A stretch of 64,000 nt of DNA. It comes from Chytriomyces cf. hyalinus JEL632 (lineage: Eukaryota; Chytridiomycota; Chytridiomycetes; Chytridiales; Chytriomycetaceae). The position numbers were made by a program, and so were the translations under genes. Positions 46,386-58,850 of this stretch are shown here, piece by piece. The notes under the pieces are model-generated. The model was not told the DNA's origin. It ran no database searches and worked only from the letters and a program-made list of their open reading frames with translations. The first letter of the stretch is position 1; each line of letters starts with the position of its first letter. The stretch is from contig JAIWWG010000005.1 in the NCBI GenBank assembly GCA_025435555.1, forward strand, positions 837,539 to 901,538, given 5' to 3'.

Positions 46386-49300
46386 ATGAACGAATACCCC
46401 AAGCGCCATTACACGCCGACGGTCGTGTACACAGAGTGTGGCGGCGATGCTGTGCCGACCCCGACTCTGACTGTGCCTGGATCGGGCGATGGTTCGAATA
46501 CGGGCAGTGAATGCGGTTCCTCTGGAGGCGGCGATGGGAGTGGTGGTGGTGGTGGTGGTGGTGGTGGTTGGGATGACGGTTCCAGTGGCGGTGGCGGTTC
46601 AAGTGGAGGCGGAAGCGGCGGAGGAAGCGGTGGAAGCGGTGAAGGGGGCGGTGGAAGCGGTGAAGTGGGCGGTGGAAGCGGTGAAGGGGGCGGAGATGGA
46701 TCTGGCTCAGGAGGTGGCGGCACCGGCGACGGGACTGGTGGCGGCAATGGTGATGGTACTGGTGGAGGCACCGGTGGCGGTGGAGACGGTTCTGGGGGAG
46801 GAAACGCGTCTGGTTCCGGCGATGGCGGAAATGGTGGTGGTTCAAATGGAGGTGGAAGTGGAGGTGGCAATGATGGCTCGTCTGGAGGAAGTAGTGGCGG
46901 ATCCGGAGGTGGTGGAGAATCTGGGTCTGGTACTGGCTCTGGAAACGGTGGGTCTGGAGATGGAACTGGAGGCTCTGGAGGCTCTGGGGGTGGTTCTGGA
47001 GGCTCTGGAGGCTCCGATGGTACCGGCGGTGGTACCGGCGGTGCTGGTGGAGGAGGAGCCGGGGGAGGTAGTGGAACCGGGGGCGGTGGTGGAGGGGCAG
47101 GAGGGGGAACAGGAGGAACTGGTGGCAGTGGCGATGGAACAGGGGGGAATGGTGGAGGAGGAAACGGAGGGACTGGTGGAACTGGCACTGGTACTGGTGG
47201 TGGCGCAGGAGGCGGTGCCGGAGGATCTGGTGCAAACGGCGGTGTCAATTCGACCATCACATTTCCGACTGGCACTGGACCAACATCAACAACCAGTGCA
47301 ATCGTTGGAATCATCACAGCGACAACTTCTCCGATTCTTGTCAGTACATCGCGTGTTATTGTTCAAACCTGTATTTTTAATCTCATCTTTATTTTAGACA
47401 ATCGCAGCCGGGACTTCCGACGCGTCCAGCGCCTCATCCGGCACAATCAGCAAAACAGCCTTGATCATTATCATCATCGTCCTTCTCGCGCTCATCCTCC
47501 TCGCCATTCTATGCTGCATGTGCTGCTTCCGCCCTCACAAACAACCAGACGAAGAAACCCAATCCCCGCCGCAGGAGGCTCCACTGCACAGCACAACTCC
47601 TATGATGGGTGTTGTCATTCCTCCAAGTGATGATGAAGACGAAATCGTGGCAATTGGCGGTGCTGCCGCTGCAGCTGGCGGCGCTTACGCCAGCAGAGTC
47701 ACCACCACAACAACTACGAAATCGAATCGAATTTCAAATACATCTGCAGTTACTGACGGTGAGATTGTTGCGGGTCAAACGGAGCTTGGAAATGTATCGC
47801 CGACGCAGAGTTTGTATGGCGTGATTCATGATGATGGAGGCGCCGCGGGTACTGGTTCTGGTGGTGCAAATGGCGCCATGTATGGTTGGTTTTTCTGTCC
47901 GTTTAAGGGGTCGTGTGCGCTGTGTTAAATTGCGCATTTTTTTTAGCAGGTGGTGCTGCTGTCGCGGGTGCTGCAGTGGTGACCGGTGCTGCTGCTTCAA
48001 AGGATGAAGGAAAAAAGCGATGGTTTTCGAAAAGCGTGAAAACAAACGGCACAGAAACTGCGACTGTCGCGACGACAGGCGAACAGCGAGAAATGTCATA
48101 TGCGAACGTGTCGAATGAAGCAAATCACTCAAACACGGCTGCGATTGCAACAGCAGCCGCGATTGGTACTTTACATTGAACATTTTTTTTAATTCTCAAA
48201 TAGTTATTCTTATTTGCGAAACAAATTCTTAGGCGCTGTAGCCGTTGGAGCTGCAGCTGGTGAAGCCAAAAAGAAGCAGTTCTTCTCATTTTCGAAAGGT
48301 CAATCAACATCAGAACAAGAATCTGCGTCAATCTCAAACAACACGGTTGCGAACGTAACTGAATCGAATTCGGCGTCTAGTGCCATTGTGCAGCAATCGG
48401 ATGTGACTGTGTTGGCTGGCTCTGCGGCGGCGGCAGCTGGCGAGTTTATTTATTTTGATTAGTATGGCTATTCGCAAAATAACCATCTATATATCCTCGG
48501 AAAAGCGGGTGCAGCAATGATGACGGGCGCACTCGCATCAGAGGAAACCAAGAAAAAGCGTGTCGTCAAAATCACCAAAGGAACTGCAGGCGTCGAAGCA
48601 GGAGGAGCGGCTGCATATTCCACTGTTGTAACAACAGACAGAGGTTTATCCGACTCGGCCTTTGAATACAATGGAGCATCAGGAGCTTCACGCGTTGAAC
48701 ATTCCGAAAATGTTGTTGCCGGTGCCGCGATCGCAGGTTTTTTTCGGACTTTTGATTTCTTTGAAAAAGACTCTTTTGATTTCTCCTAATCATTTTGGTG
48801 TTTTTTTTTTTCTTTCAAAAAGCTGGTGCAGTCGCTGTTGCTGCTGGAGCTGTTGCAGTCAGTGAAGGCAAAAAAAAGCGGGTCGTTAAAATCACCAAAG
48901 AGTCTCCTACCGAGATTGCATCGAAACCTGTCGCAACGGAAAGTCACCAAACCAGTGTGGAAAGTCACCAAGAAAGTCAGCAGACAGGTAAAAACGAAAC
49001 GCGTTTATTTTACATAAAAGCAAATTGGGGGGTTTTAAAACAAGTTGTTTTTCAAAAGCAACCTCTATGCATGCCGAAGGTGTGATTGCCGCTTCTGCAG
49101 TTGCAGCTGCAGCTGCCTCGGGCACTGCGGTAACAACAGAAAAGAAGAAGCGCGTCGTGAAAGTCGAACGAGTCGCAAACTCAAAGGACAAACAGGAAGT
49201 CATTGAAGCAACCACGGTCGCAACAACAGCCGCAGCAGCAGAGACCGTCACTCAGACTAGCAACACAACAACCAAAATCACATCAGACACACCCATCATT

Positions 49301-50011
49301 GTCGCCGCAGCCTCTCAAACAAGTGAAATTGAGGCAATCGAAGCTGATCTAAAGAGCACGATTGACGCTGAAGTTGCCGACGCGATTATTGTTATTCAGC
49401 AACAAGAAGCAAAAGAGAAGCGTTCTTCGATAGTCACAAATTCATCCTTCAACTATGCAACGTATGTGCCGGCTCCTTCAAACACGCATGTTGTGGTTCG
49501 AGGGTTCCATGGAGTGCGGTCGGATGAATTGACGTTGGAGGTGGGCGATATTGTCGGAATCGATAAAATGTACGCTGATGGATGGGCATTGGGGAAAATC
49601 AGTTGAGTCCAAAAAGTACAGTTTTCGACAAAAGAAGTGTTCATCTAACAACCCCACACAGTCTCCAACAAGAGCAAAATCGGGGTCTTCCCAATCACAG
49701 TCCTAACCCGCCAAAAACACGGCGCCTCACAATCAGTCGGACACAGTGAAACAGGACACACATACTTTATGCCCAAGAAACGCCACTCAAACAGCAGTAA
49801 CGCGTCCATTGAGCAATTGTATGCACATCAAGTACCTGAACGTGGTGCAAGTATGGTTGAAGTGGAAAGCAGTACCATCCGTGTCAAAGTGCAGCGGGAC
49901 CAAGACGCGTATGCCACGCGCATGGATTTCCGGGAGAACCGAAACCGGTGGGAAAGACAGTCTGCTGGAGCTTCAACGGCAGCAAGTTCTTCGCTTTCTG
50001 AGAAGAAGTAG
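46386..50011 (+). CDS. Fus1-like single-pass membrane protein 1: Gly-rich, repeat modules, SH3
   Basis: Eight exons (46386-47339, 47398-47884, 47950-48165, 48233-48439, 48506-48736, 48823-48987, 49080-49601, 49662-50011) join in frame to 1,043 aa. Residues about 33-295 are almost pure Gly with Ser, Thr and Asp. One membrane span lies at about 339-362 (ALIIIIIVLLALILLAI), followed by CCMCCF, a likely palmitoylation site. The cytosolic part carries five Ala/Gly-rich modules, each followed by a basic motif such as KKKRVVKITK. An SH3 domain spans about 888-945 (THVVVRGFHG, LEVGDIVGI, DGWALGK, IGVFPITVL). The tail has PKKRHSNSSNASIEQLYAHQ. After the first intron all introns are phase 1; intron 4 has a GC donor. 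No classical signal peptide is seen. A cell-surface sensor or scaffold role is inferred. Confidence 0.7.
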
Positions 50012-50276
50012 TTTTTTGGAAATCTTTTTTGACACTGGCCAGACGTGGTCAAAGGGGTGAAACTTACTTTTTTTTTGTGGGAAATTATTGCTTTCCTTTT
50101 TTTTTTTTCTTTTTCTGCTTACCCCCCCACCCTCCTCATCTATGTTTACTGTTGCCTCATCCAGAAACACCTCATTAAAACAAAGAAATATGTGCGTTCG
50201 CTGTCGTGTTGTATGACACTTGTTGCCAGTTGTTGATGGCTGTTGCACTGTCTCTTTCACTCCCATCCAGCAACTG

Positions 50277-50321
<45 letters not shown>

Positions 50322-50553
50322 GGCTCCAGATCATCCTTCTCGGACGCACCACACAAAAAAACGCGTCGTCTTTTACTTTTTGTCCACTTTTTATTTTGTG
50401 AGATTAAAAATAAAGATTTCCCTTTTCATTTCCAAGGTTTTAACGTAAATATATTTTTGTAATTTTTTGTCTTGTCCCCAATTAACGACAACGAACGAAG
50501 CCGCATCAGACACCACATTCACAACAACAACACACACACAAGCGAAATCACAC
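50012..50553. other. Spacer between the two SH3 membrane-protein genes
   Basis: The spacer is T-rich downstream of the first gene, contains a (TC)19 microsatellite at 50281-50318, and then an AT-rich part with TAAATATATTTTTG about 100 nt before the second start codon. No gene is seen. Confidence 0.45.
50281..50318. repeat. (TC)19 microsatellite
   Basis: Nineteen uninterrupted TC units lie in the promoter region of the second SH3 membrane protein. Confidence 0.85.
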
Positions 50554-53500
50554 ATGTCGTACATAGTCCCGACTCCTCCTGCGAACGGAGGCGGCTATGT
50601 GGCCCCGACACCCGTGTATAGCGCTCCTGTCTATGTCCCGCCTGTTGTCTATGTACCCCCTGTCACCTATGGATCTGGATCTGGCGGTGGCAGCGGCGGT
50701 GGTAGCGGCGGTAGTGGCGGAGGAAGCAGCGGAGGCGGTGGCGGTGGCAATGGAGGGAGCGGAGGAGGAAATGGGGGAAACAGCGGCGGCAACAACGGTG
50801 GTAACAACGGTGGAGGGAGCACCGGAGGCGGCAGTGGAGGAGGCAGTGGAGGCGGTGGCAATGGTGGAAGCAATGGAGGGGGCAGCGGAGGAGGGAATGG
50901 AGGCGGCAATGGTGGTGGTAACAACGGGGGAGGGGGGTCCAATGGTGGAGGCAATGGCGGTTCAAACGGCGGAAGCGGTGGTGGATCCAATGGAGGAGGC
51001 AATGGTGGAGGCAGTGGAGGAAGCGGTGGTGGTGGCAATGGTGGAGGAAACGGCGGATCTGGATCTGGATCCGGCGGAGGCAACGGAGGAAGTGGTGACA
51101 ATGGCGGCGGTGAAGGCAGTGGCGGCAACGGTGGGAATGGCGGTGGAAACGGTGGAAACGGCGGCGGTGCAGGTGGAAGTGCAACTGGAACGGTGACAGC
51201 TTCCACAAACATGACTGTCTCAGGCACCATTTCCTCCACCATCTCCAGATCCACATTAACATCCACCAACGTTAGCAAACTTATTGGTCTCGTCACTATC
51301 AAACGAACTCAAAACTCATCTCTTCAATTCAAAAACAGACTTCAGCTGCCACTGGTGTAGTGGTCTCACCCCCTGTCGACTCGAACGCTATCGGAACCCC
51401 AGCAATTATTCTCATTACAATCGGAATCATTGCCTTGATCGCATTCGCGGCCCTCGGATTTGTCTGGCACCGAAGAAGAAGTGCTCAAGAGTCCGAAAAC
51501 TTGCCCTACCATTCTGGAGCAGCTGGTGGACCAGCAATGGGCGCAATTGCGACTCCTGTGCCTGCCGCGAAACAGGAAGAAGGATACTATGGACCTATCA
51601 TTGCTGGTGCTGCAGGGGCAGCAGTAATCGGAGGGGCAGCAACCTCGGGCGGAGCCAGCCGAATTACGACCACCACAACAACAAAAACCACGACAACAGC
51701 ATCGTCAACGTCGTTTGTTGCTGGTGAGCACAGCGAGGGACATGTCCTGTCTGAACACCAAATGGGCAACGTCGGAGCAGCCAATGCCATGACAGGCGTG
51801 GTGGGTCACGATGACGCGCTTCTTGCTGGTGCTGCCGGTGCCGCTGTTCTTGGAGGTGAGAAAGAGTGTTTATACTTTTTTAACCTTATTTACTAACCTG
51901 GAATACAAACAAAAAAAGGCGCCGCACTTGCTTCCGCCGAAAAGAAAAGAAGGGTCGTCAAAGTCACTCGCGACAACGAACAGTCTGCGGCGTATGGTGC
52001 TGCGGCATACGGTGCTGGTGCCGGCGCTGGCGCTGCCGTTGCTGGTCGCTCGTCAAACGAGGCCCTCCACTCTGGTGCTGCTGGTACTGCGGGCGTAGCT
52101 GGTCGCTCGTCGAACGAGGGTCTTTACGCTGGTGCCGCCATTGGTGAGTATTATCGTTGTTGCGTGTCTCTTCTCACTCCGGAACTGATGCCAGAAATTT
52201 TTTTCAAGTGGGTGCTGCTGCTGTTGTCGGTGCAGGAGCGGCTTCTGCCTCTGAGAAGAAAAAGCGCGTCGTAAAGATTACCCGTGGTGAAGGTAACAAA
52301 TTTCTGCAATGCCAAAACTTGGTTTTTTTGGGCTGGCTTTTTTTTTGTTAATGCGTCACCTCAGGCGAAGCTGCATACTCTTCCACCGCCTCTGCTGGAG
52401 AAGGAGGTTACGCTGTCGGCGCTGCAGGAGGAAGTGCTTATGCCGCCAGCAATATCACTGAAAACACGTACGCTGCATCGAAAACCTACGAAACCAACAC
52501 ATATGATGCTGCGTATGGTTCAACTGAAGCTACTGATGCTAGTCGTATCCATGTGGCGGAAGGACACTCCGGCTTCTGTAAGTCTTCCAAGATAAAAATT
52601 GTTCGACAGATTTTGAAAATGACTTTTGTGTTCATTTCGTACCAGCTGATGCCGCTGTAATTGCTGGTGCCGCAGTTGCAGGAGCTGCTGTCGTCGGAGC
52701 TGCCGCATCCACCGAAAAGAAGAAGCGCGTATTCCGTGCCCAAAAAGTCGCCAAAGAACAGCCAAACGATGAACTGGTATCCCTCATTTCTCTGAACGCT
52801 GCTGCCGCCGAAACCGAAGCTCGAAGATCCGTCATGAGTGGCACTGAGTCTGAAGCTCGGCAGTCAACCATCATGTCCGAAAAATCGCGTTTCTCCAATG
52901 TGAGCGTCGTTGAATCGACCATGGTGAACCAAAACGATCAATTTGATGAGATTGATGAGATGGAGGAGATGGATAATGAAAAGAGAAGGACTCTGATTGC
53001 CGGTGAGGTTGCCGCAGCTGTCGCTCTGATTGCCGCGCAGGATCAGCAGACTACCATCAGTTCATCGAATCGCAAAGACACGATCAAATACTTTGTAAAT
53101 GTTGATGTGCCCAACTTGAGTGCATATGTGCCACCACCAACAAACACCCATGTTGTTGTCCGTGGATTCCACTCAACAAAGTACGATGAAGTGTCCCTGG
53201 AAGTGGGCGATATTGTTGCCATTGAGCGCACGTTTGAAGACGGATGGGCGCGTGGTCAAATCAGTGAGTTGGCCTTTTCATGAACCCCATTTCTTCCCGC
53301 GATTGATCACTAATCAACTGCATGAAACACAGTCTCAAGAAGACACAAGCGCGGTTACTTCCCAATCACTGTCTTGACACGGCAAAAGCTGGGCGCGTCC
53401 CAATCTGTTGCGCACGATGAATCCGGAGCGTCGTACTTCCTCCCAAAGAAGAGAAACTCGAACGGAAGCACAGCGTCCACTGAGCAGTTGTATCCTCACC

Positions 53501-53604
53501 AGATTCCAGAGCGTAGCACAAGTATCGTTGAAGTTGAAATCACTCGGGTAGCAAGTGAGAAGGTTGGCGTGCAGGAACTTAGAAACCGATGGGAGCGCAA
53601 ATAG
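50554..53604 (+). CDS. Fus1-like single-pass membrane protein 2: Gly-rich, repeat modules, SH3
   Basis: Seven exons (50554-51270, 51339-51855, 51919-52143, 52209-52292, 52365-52577, 52646-53263, 53333-53604) give 881 aa. After a Pro/Val/Tyr-rich start (MSYIVPTPPANGGGYV) come about 170 residues of Gly/Asn/Ser. A membrane span lies near 260-283 (AIILITIGIIALIAFAALG) before HRRRS. Cytosolic modules include ASAEKKRRVVKVTR, ASEKKKRVVKITRG and STEKKKRVFRAQK, with two RSSNE...Y/H-GAA copies in exon 3. The SH3 domain is at about 753-808, and the tail PKKRNSNGSTASTEQLYPHQ matches its neighbour. As in paralogue 1, the first intron is phase 0 and the rest phase 1. I took ATG 50554; the frame is open upstream but without an ATG. 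Confidence 0.7.
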
Positions 53605-54200
53605 ATGAAGCCCTCCTGTCAGATATATAGAGCGTTATCGTTTTCCTTTTTTTTTTTACTCTACACTGTTGTTTTTTCGCGTTTTTTGCGTGTCTCTGTC
53701 GAGTTTCTCTTGTTTCTGTTGTTTCCTTGGGTTCTATATCGCGTCAAGATCCTCGCCTTTATCATTTATCGCTCGACCGTTTTCCTTTTTGTGATACAGT
53801 ATATTTGTTGATTGCGAATACATTACACGTTTTACGACGAAGCTGTTGCTAAGAATCACAGGTGCGGTGGGGTATGGGTGTTGGTTTTGAATGAATTCAG
53901 GGGTGAGAATTTTCATCTTCATCAGCAGGAATTTCTCGTGAGTTGACTGAGCATGCTCTGCATGACCCCTCCCTCACCACCAACGCACCAACGACCCATC
54001 GGCACCGGCACCGACACCGACAGCAGCGCATGGGCCGTCGGTATTCGAACAACTGGAACAGTGTATAGAGTGTTGGGATGCTGGAGCAGTGCGGATGGGA
54101 TGCGTCGATGAGTCATCGAACGGACAAAAACTGTTTCAACCCTTGCATACAGTATTATCGTCTCCGATTCTAACTGCTCTTCTTACTCTCTCTCAGACAC
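53605..54200. other. Spacer upstream of RPL16
   Basis: The left part is a T-rich 3' region. The right part (54150-54200) is pyrimidine-rich (TTCTTACTCTCTCTCAG), as is common before ribosomal-protein starts. No gene is recognised. Confidence 0.4.
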
Positions 54201-55017
54201 ATGACTTACGAGAAGGTGCATATCCATCACATCAACTACCCATTCAAACCTCCGAACACATTCGAAACCACCATGCGAATCGATCGCCTGAATGACCCAC
54301 TCGAAGCGAAACTCGAATACGAAAACTGATCCATCCTCTTCTCGCTTTCACAGGAAATCGTCATTGACGGAAAGGGACACTTGATCGGTCGTCTTACTTC
54401 TATCGTCGCTAAGCACCTGCTCAACGGCCAGAAGGTGACGGTTGTCCGTTGCGAAGACTTGAACGTCTCTGGTTCCTTCTACAGAAACAAGCGTGAGTTC
54501 TTCGTCGAAATCAATTTACACCCCTGGCTCGATACAAAATGACTGACCCATCTGCTCTCCTTCAGTCAAGTACCTTGCTTACCTCCGCAAGCGTTGCATC
54601 ATCAACCCAGCTCGTGGACCCTTCCACTTCCGTGCCCCATCGAGAATCTTCTACCGCACCATCAGAGGAATGATCCCCCACAAGACTGCTCGTGGTGCCG
54701 CTGCCCTCGAGCGCCTCAAGGTCTTTGAAGGTATCCCAACCCCATACGACAAGGTCAAGCGTGTTGTTGTCCCAGCCGCTCTCCGTGTCCTCCGTCTTAA
54801 GCCCGGACGCAAGTACTGCACCGTCAAGCGCATCTCTTCCGAGATGGGCTGGAAGTACCAAGGCGTTGTTGAGAGACTCGAAGAGAAGAGAAAGGCCAAG
54901 TCCCAGGTCTACTACCAGAGAAAGAAGGCTCTTAACAAGCTCCGTGCCCAGGCTACTACCAAGGTCGCTAAGGAAGTGAAGCCCGTCAACGAGAAGTTGG
55001 CTGCTTTCGGTTTCTAG
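54201..55017 (+). CDS. RPL16: 60S ribosomal protein uL13 (RPL16/L13a)
   Basis: Exons 54201-54215, 54354-54492 and 54566-55017 give 201 aa, the normal length. The first exon is only five codons (MTYEK), placed by frame and a GTGCAT donor. The body shows [65 protein letters not shown] and a helical, basic C-terminus. uL13 is a structural protein of the large cytosolic ribosomal subunit. Codon choice in exon 3 is strongly biased to C-ending codons (AAG, GTC, CTC), as expected for a highly expressed gene. The short first exon and the intron right after the start resemble other fungal ribosomal-protein genes. Confidence 0.95.
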
Positions 55018-57333
55018 AGGCTTTTAACACACACACTTAATTACTGCAAGAAGGGGTTGTCTGTTTGTTGAATTCTTTTTGTGGGATTCAGGGGGGTCGG
55101 TCTTGGTGGTGTTGGACGAAAATGGCTTAAAGTTTGGTCAGTTCTAAATACATTGCCTGTTCAATAAGGAAATGAATATCGCAATATGCTCTTAAACCCG
55201 CATTTCAATTTTTTTTGAATTGGTGTCCTTTGATTCTCCTTGTTGCTTTCAAGAGCCAACAACAAGGTTCAAAATGGTTCACAGCGCGTCAGTTTATTCA
55301 TGCAAAATAAATTGTCGCACGTCCCATTGCCAGACATGGGCGTGCGCCAGTGTGCGTTAATCGATACGACTGCTTAAATGAGGTGTGATTGGATTACCAT
55401 CAAATGTAGCCCAACCACCAGGATGTTCATGGCTGCCATCACGTCGCGATTCCAGACAACTTTACAGGTCTTGCACCTTAGAATTGAATGAATCTTGACA
55501 TTTTGGTGTCCATTGGAGCATTTGGGGGGCGCATATTTTCCACACTCCTGCTGTCAAAAATCGAGATCAATAAACAACAAACTCAAATAAAAGATGGGTC
55601 ACCTTCATCCGCAACAGGTCTTGGAAGTGCCCCATTCGTTGATCATGGCTACTCCCTTCACCCATGGATGGAGCCGCACTTGTCTCCAGAATTTCTGCAT
55701 TGGAGCAGTCCCACTTCCTTTGAGACTCTTTGAAACTTTGGCGTCTCCAAACCATGCACCTCTGTCACCAAGCAAAAACACGCGATTTTTTCTCCCTGTG
55801 TCATTGACCAGTTAGCACACACATATACATGTGACAACTCAAGATGTAGGACATAACCTTGGCATAATTTCTTGATGAGCGAACCTTTTGGGTAAAGTTC
55901 AATTTCCTCAGTTTCTTGTGATGGGTGTACAGGGTCCGGTAGTGGTGGCTGGAGTAGTGTGTGTATTCAAGTAATGTGCTGAGGCTGGTGGTTTTGTGGG
56001 TAGGAACTGGTTTGCAATTCAGTCATTTGCATGAAAAATGAATTTGAATGGACTTGGGTTACCTCAGGAAGATCCTAAGAAATTTGCACTGCTTTCTGGC
56101 ATTGTTAATTCCAGTGAATTGGAAATATTCATCCCTGCCAATGGACACGGGATGAAATCTTTGCTGCACCCCATCAGTTGGTACTTGATCAGTCTCACAG
56201 GGACAAAGAGGATGCATTGCACTTGCTTGATTTTGAAGAGCCCAGTTGGAAACTGTGGCAGGCAAATCATCCTGCACATCCTGTGCACTTCTGTCCTTTG
56301 AAGCTCCACGTGTCGCAAGCACTTCTGATCCCACCCCACGGTGCACCTTGTTCCTTAATGACAAATGGTTATGTCAAGTTTGCAAGCCCCTCAGATTAAC
56401 ACCTGTAGCAATGGTATTTACTCCTGGATCAATGGCATCAACGTTGTCATCCACACTGTGTAAAGTAACGACTGTTATTCATGGAGTTTATTATTCTTCT
56501 TTGCTAGTTGTTAGTTCTTTTCTTTCTTTCTTTGCTTTTTCTTTTGTTTTATTTATTGTTCATTGCTGTTTTATTTATGGGCAAGAGATCACCCTGTGAC
56601 AATGCTATAAATCTAGAAGTATGCTGAAATCAATCGTCCAGGGAAGGTGACTCTGAACTAGACGCAATGCAGACCAAACTCCTGTCAAGTACAAAGCTGC
56701 AATGCATCCCTTGGGAAGGAATCCGACACATGGTGGCCCTGGAAGCTAGTGGAGTACCAGTTTCAGGTCTTGGCAGTCTCATACAGAAGTGCCCTGAACC
56801 GCTTCTTTTTGTGTGAAAGGTGGCATTAGCGGTCAGCATCCAAAGGCGAAAGCTGGAGGCCATGTGAGTTCTCTATTCACGATAGAGGGGTTTGAAGTGT
56901 TGTGCTACTTTTCCTGTTTGTCATGAGCAGAAGCTATCCTATTCATGTCCCCTGCAGTATAGCAGGCAGGACAAGGATACTATGGCGCTATCAGAGGACA
57001 AATACTTACTGGTGGAACAGTGTAGGGAAGAAGAGTACTGCCCATATGTGAAATTGGTTTACAATCAGGCCAAAATTCAGGATGCATAATGCTATGTTAA
57101 CCCTTACTAATGCAAAGCCATTGGGGGAAAACAGTCAGATGATGCACCTGCAAAACGTCAGTCATGATTTGGGGGTTCAATCCCACAAATTGACAGCTCA
57201 GGTTTTTCAGAGGGAGCAGCAAAAAGGCCTTGATGTGGGTGGATCTAGCATATGATACAGGGAAATGGGCACCTGCTTCAATTTCAGCCCTGATTTTTGC
57301 TACAGCCTCTTGTGCCTTGGTGAAAATTCATGA
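55018..57333. other. AT-richer region without intact genes
   Basis: After the RPL16 3' end the composition shifts toward A and T and only short interrupted frames remain. I cannot assign any of them. The region probably consists of old repeats. Confidence 0.4.
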
Positions 57334-58850
57334 TCAATCCACTGCTGGTAATCCCAATGCTTCGAAATTTGACATGTTCAACCATTGTGGCACTTGCAAA
57401 ATAGACAAACAGTTGATTGAATCTGCCATATCCCTTGCAAATGCATGCATTTTTTTAGTGGGCATAGAGCAGTCTGGACCAAAGATGTCTTTCAACAAGT
57501 ACTTGCATTCACTGTCATAGACATGAGGATTTGAGACTGCAGAAATGACAGGCACCCCTGATGCATGAGGATTCAGATCGATCAGCCATTTGTTGAAGGG
57601 CAGGAGAGAAGGCCAATTGTTTCTGATTCTCTTAATGTCCAAGGGCACTTCATTCGAAACAGGTGCATAAGCGGACAAGTGTCGATAATGTGAGGGGAAC
57701 TGATGCAAGACTTGCTGAAAAATTTGGGCAATGTCAAGCAGAACCACATCACCCAACCCCGGCTTTGCTTCACTGCAATGTTTCAAAAGTTCTGAAACTG
57801 TGTTGGGCATCACATCTTCCTGCAACAATGCAAACCTTTGCTCTCCACCTTCTTTGACCAAAATCAAACACCTCTGCAAGTCTCTAGGTTTTCATCTGTT
57901 TGATCACCTTGTTGGTTGCTTCCACCAGGGTGGGAATGTTGGTGGCTTTCGTCTGGGTAGGAACATCAGTGGCTTCTGTCTGGGCATTAATGTTGGTTGC
58001 TTTTGTCAGGGCAGGAATGTTGGTTGCTTCTGTCAGGGCAGGAATGTTAGTTTCCAGAAGCCATACCATAAAATTGAAGAGGCATTCAAAAAAATGGGTG
58101 CTGACATGCGAAACACAATCCGTAACAAATTGATCAGACTCCGCGGAATGATGTTTCCCATGCCAGTTCTATGTGGTCTTAGAAAGATAGGGTTCCCATG
58201 TGATGACTTAGTACCTGTGCCCAACAGTATACTTAGGATGGTACGTAACCTATGACGATGACACCAATGCTATGAAGTACCTTGTGTCCATAAAGACAAT
58301 ACCTGCTGTTAGTATACAGTCTACTAGTTAATTCATATGATCCAGTCTGATGCTATGATAGATGGTGGTAGCCAGTTATGTACTGGCAATGCAAGGTCTA
58401 GTTTTTGCAGGTACTGCTGGGCAGCTTCCATCATAATTAGATGTTTTGAAGAAGTCCTTCCTTCCAAGAATTTCAAGTCCTCCTCATTGCTGACAAGAGT
58501 GCCTTCTTTTGCTTTGGAGACTAATGACAGACAAGATCGGAAGAAAGAGGCCGCCCCAACCACCTCACACAAATGTAACATCCACCTACCATTCATGTCA
58601 ATGACCCCTCCAGTTGCATCCAAAGCTTTTATCTCTCTACAAACTCAGCAGCTACACTGTTTCCTGCTGGAAGGTCATCAAAATGCCCATCCATAATCAG
58701 CACAGGAACAAAGGTTGCCAAAGCTGTTGCTTCAAATGTGATTTGATTGCATTGCTCAAGTATGGCATTGAGACAGCCACACAGTTTTGCTTGCTCTGGT
58801 GACAGCTGCTGGTGTTGAAAAGCATGAACCATCAAGATGACAGATGACAC
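57334..58850 (-). pseudogene. Decayed minus-strand gene, possibly transposon-derived
   Basis: Protein-like frames lie end to end on the minus strand: 58850-58629 (AKLCGCLNAILEQCNQITFE), 58623-58333 (GVIDMNGRWMLHLCEVVGAA, SSKHLIMMEAAQQYLQKLDL), the 27-bp repeat block, and 57879-57334 (GDVVLLDIAQIFQQVLHQF, LLPFNKWLIDLNPHASGVPV). Each lacks a proper ATG start and they change frame between blocks. This is what a broken gene looks like, although an unrecognised intron set is possible. The family is unknown. Confidence 0.35.
57911..58045. repeat. 27-bp tandem repeat, five units
   Basis: The unit is close to GTTGGTTGCTTCTGTCAGGG plus CAGGAAT. Units start at 57911, 57938, 57965, 57992 and 58019, and the last two are nearly identical. 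The length is a multiple of three; on the minus strand each unit reads as nine residues like NIPALTEAT, on the plus strand like RNVGCFCQG. Confidence 0.8.

Noticed and set aside
46409-47317. A 302-codon proline-rich frame on the minus strand opposite the Gly-rich exon, and a similar one at 50667-51302
   Set aside because: It is the mirror of (GGN)n coding repeats, lacks splice links and natural ends, and the plus frame continues into a spliced membrane/SH3 protein.
57160-57190. GGGGGTTCAATCCCAC resembles a tRNA B box
   Set aside because: No A box at the right distance and no cloverleaf can be drawn.
57911-58045. Possible CRISPR array
   Set aside because: The units are contiguous without unique spacers, and the genome is eukaryotic; it is a plain tandem repeat.
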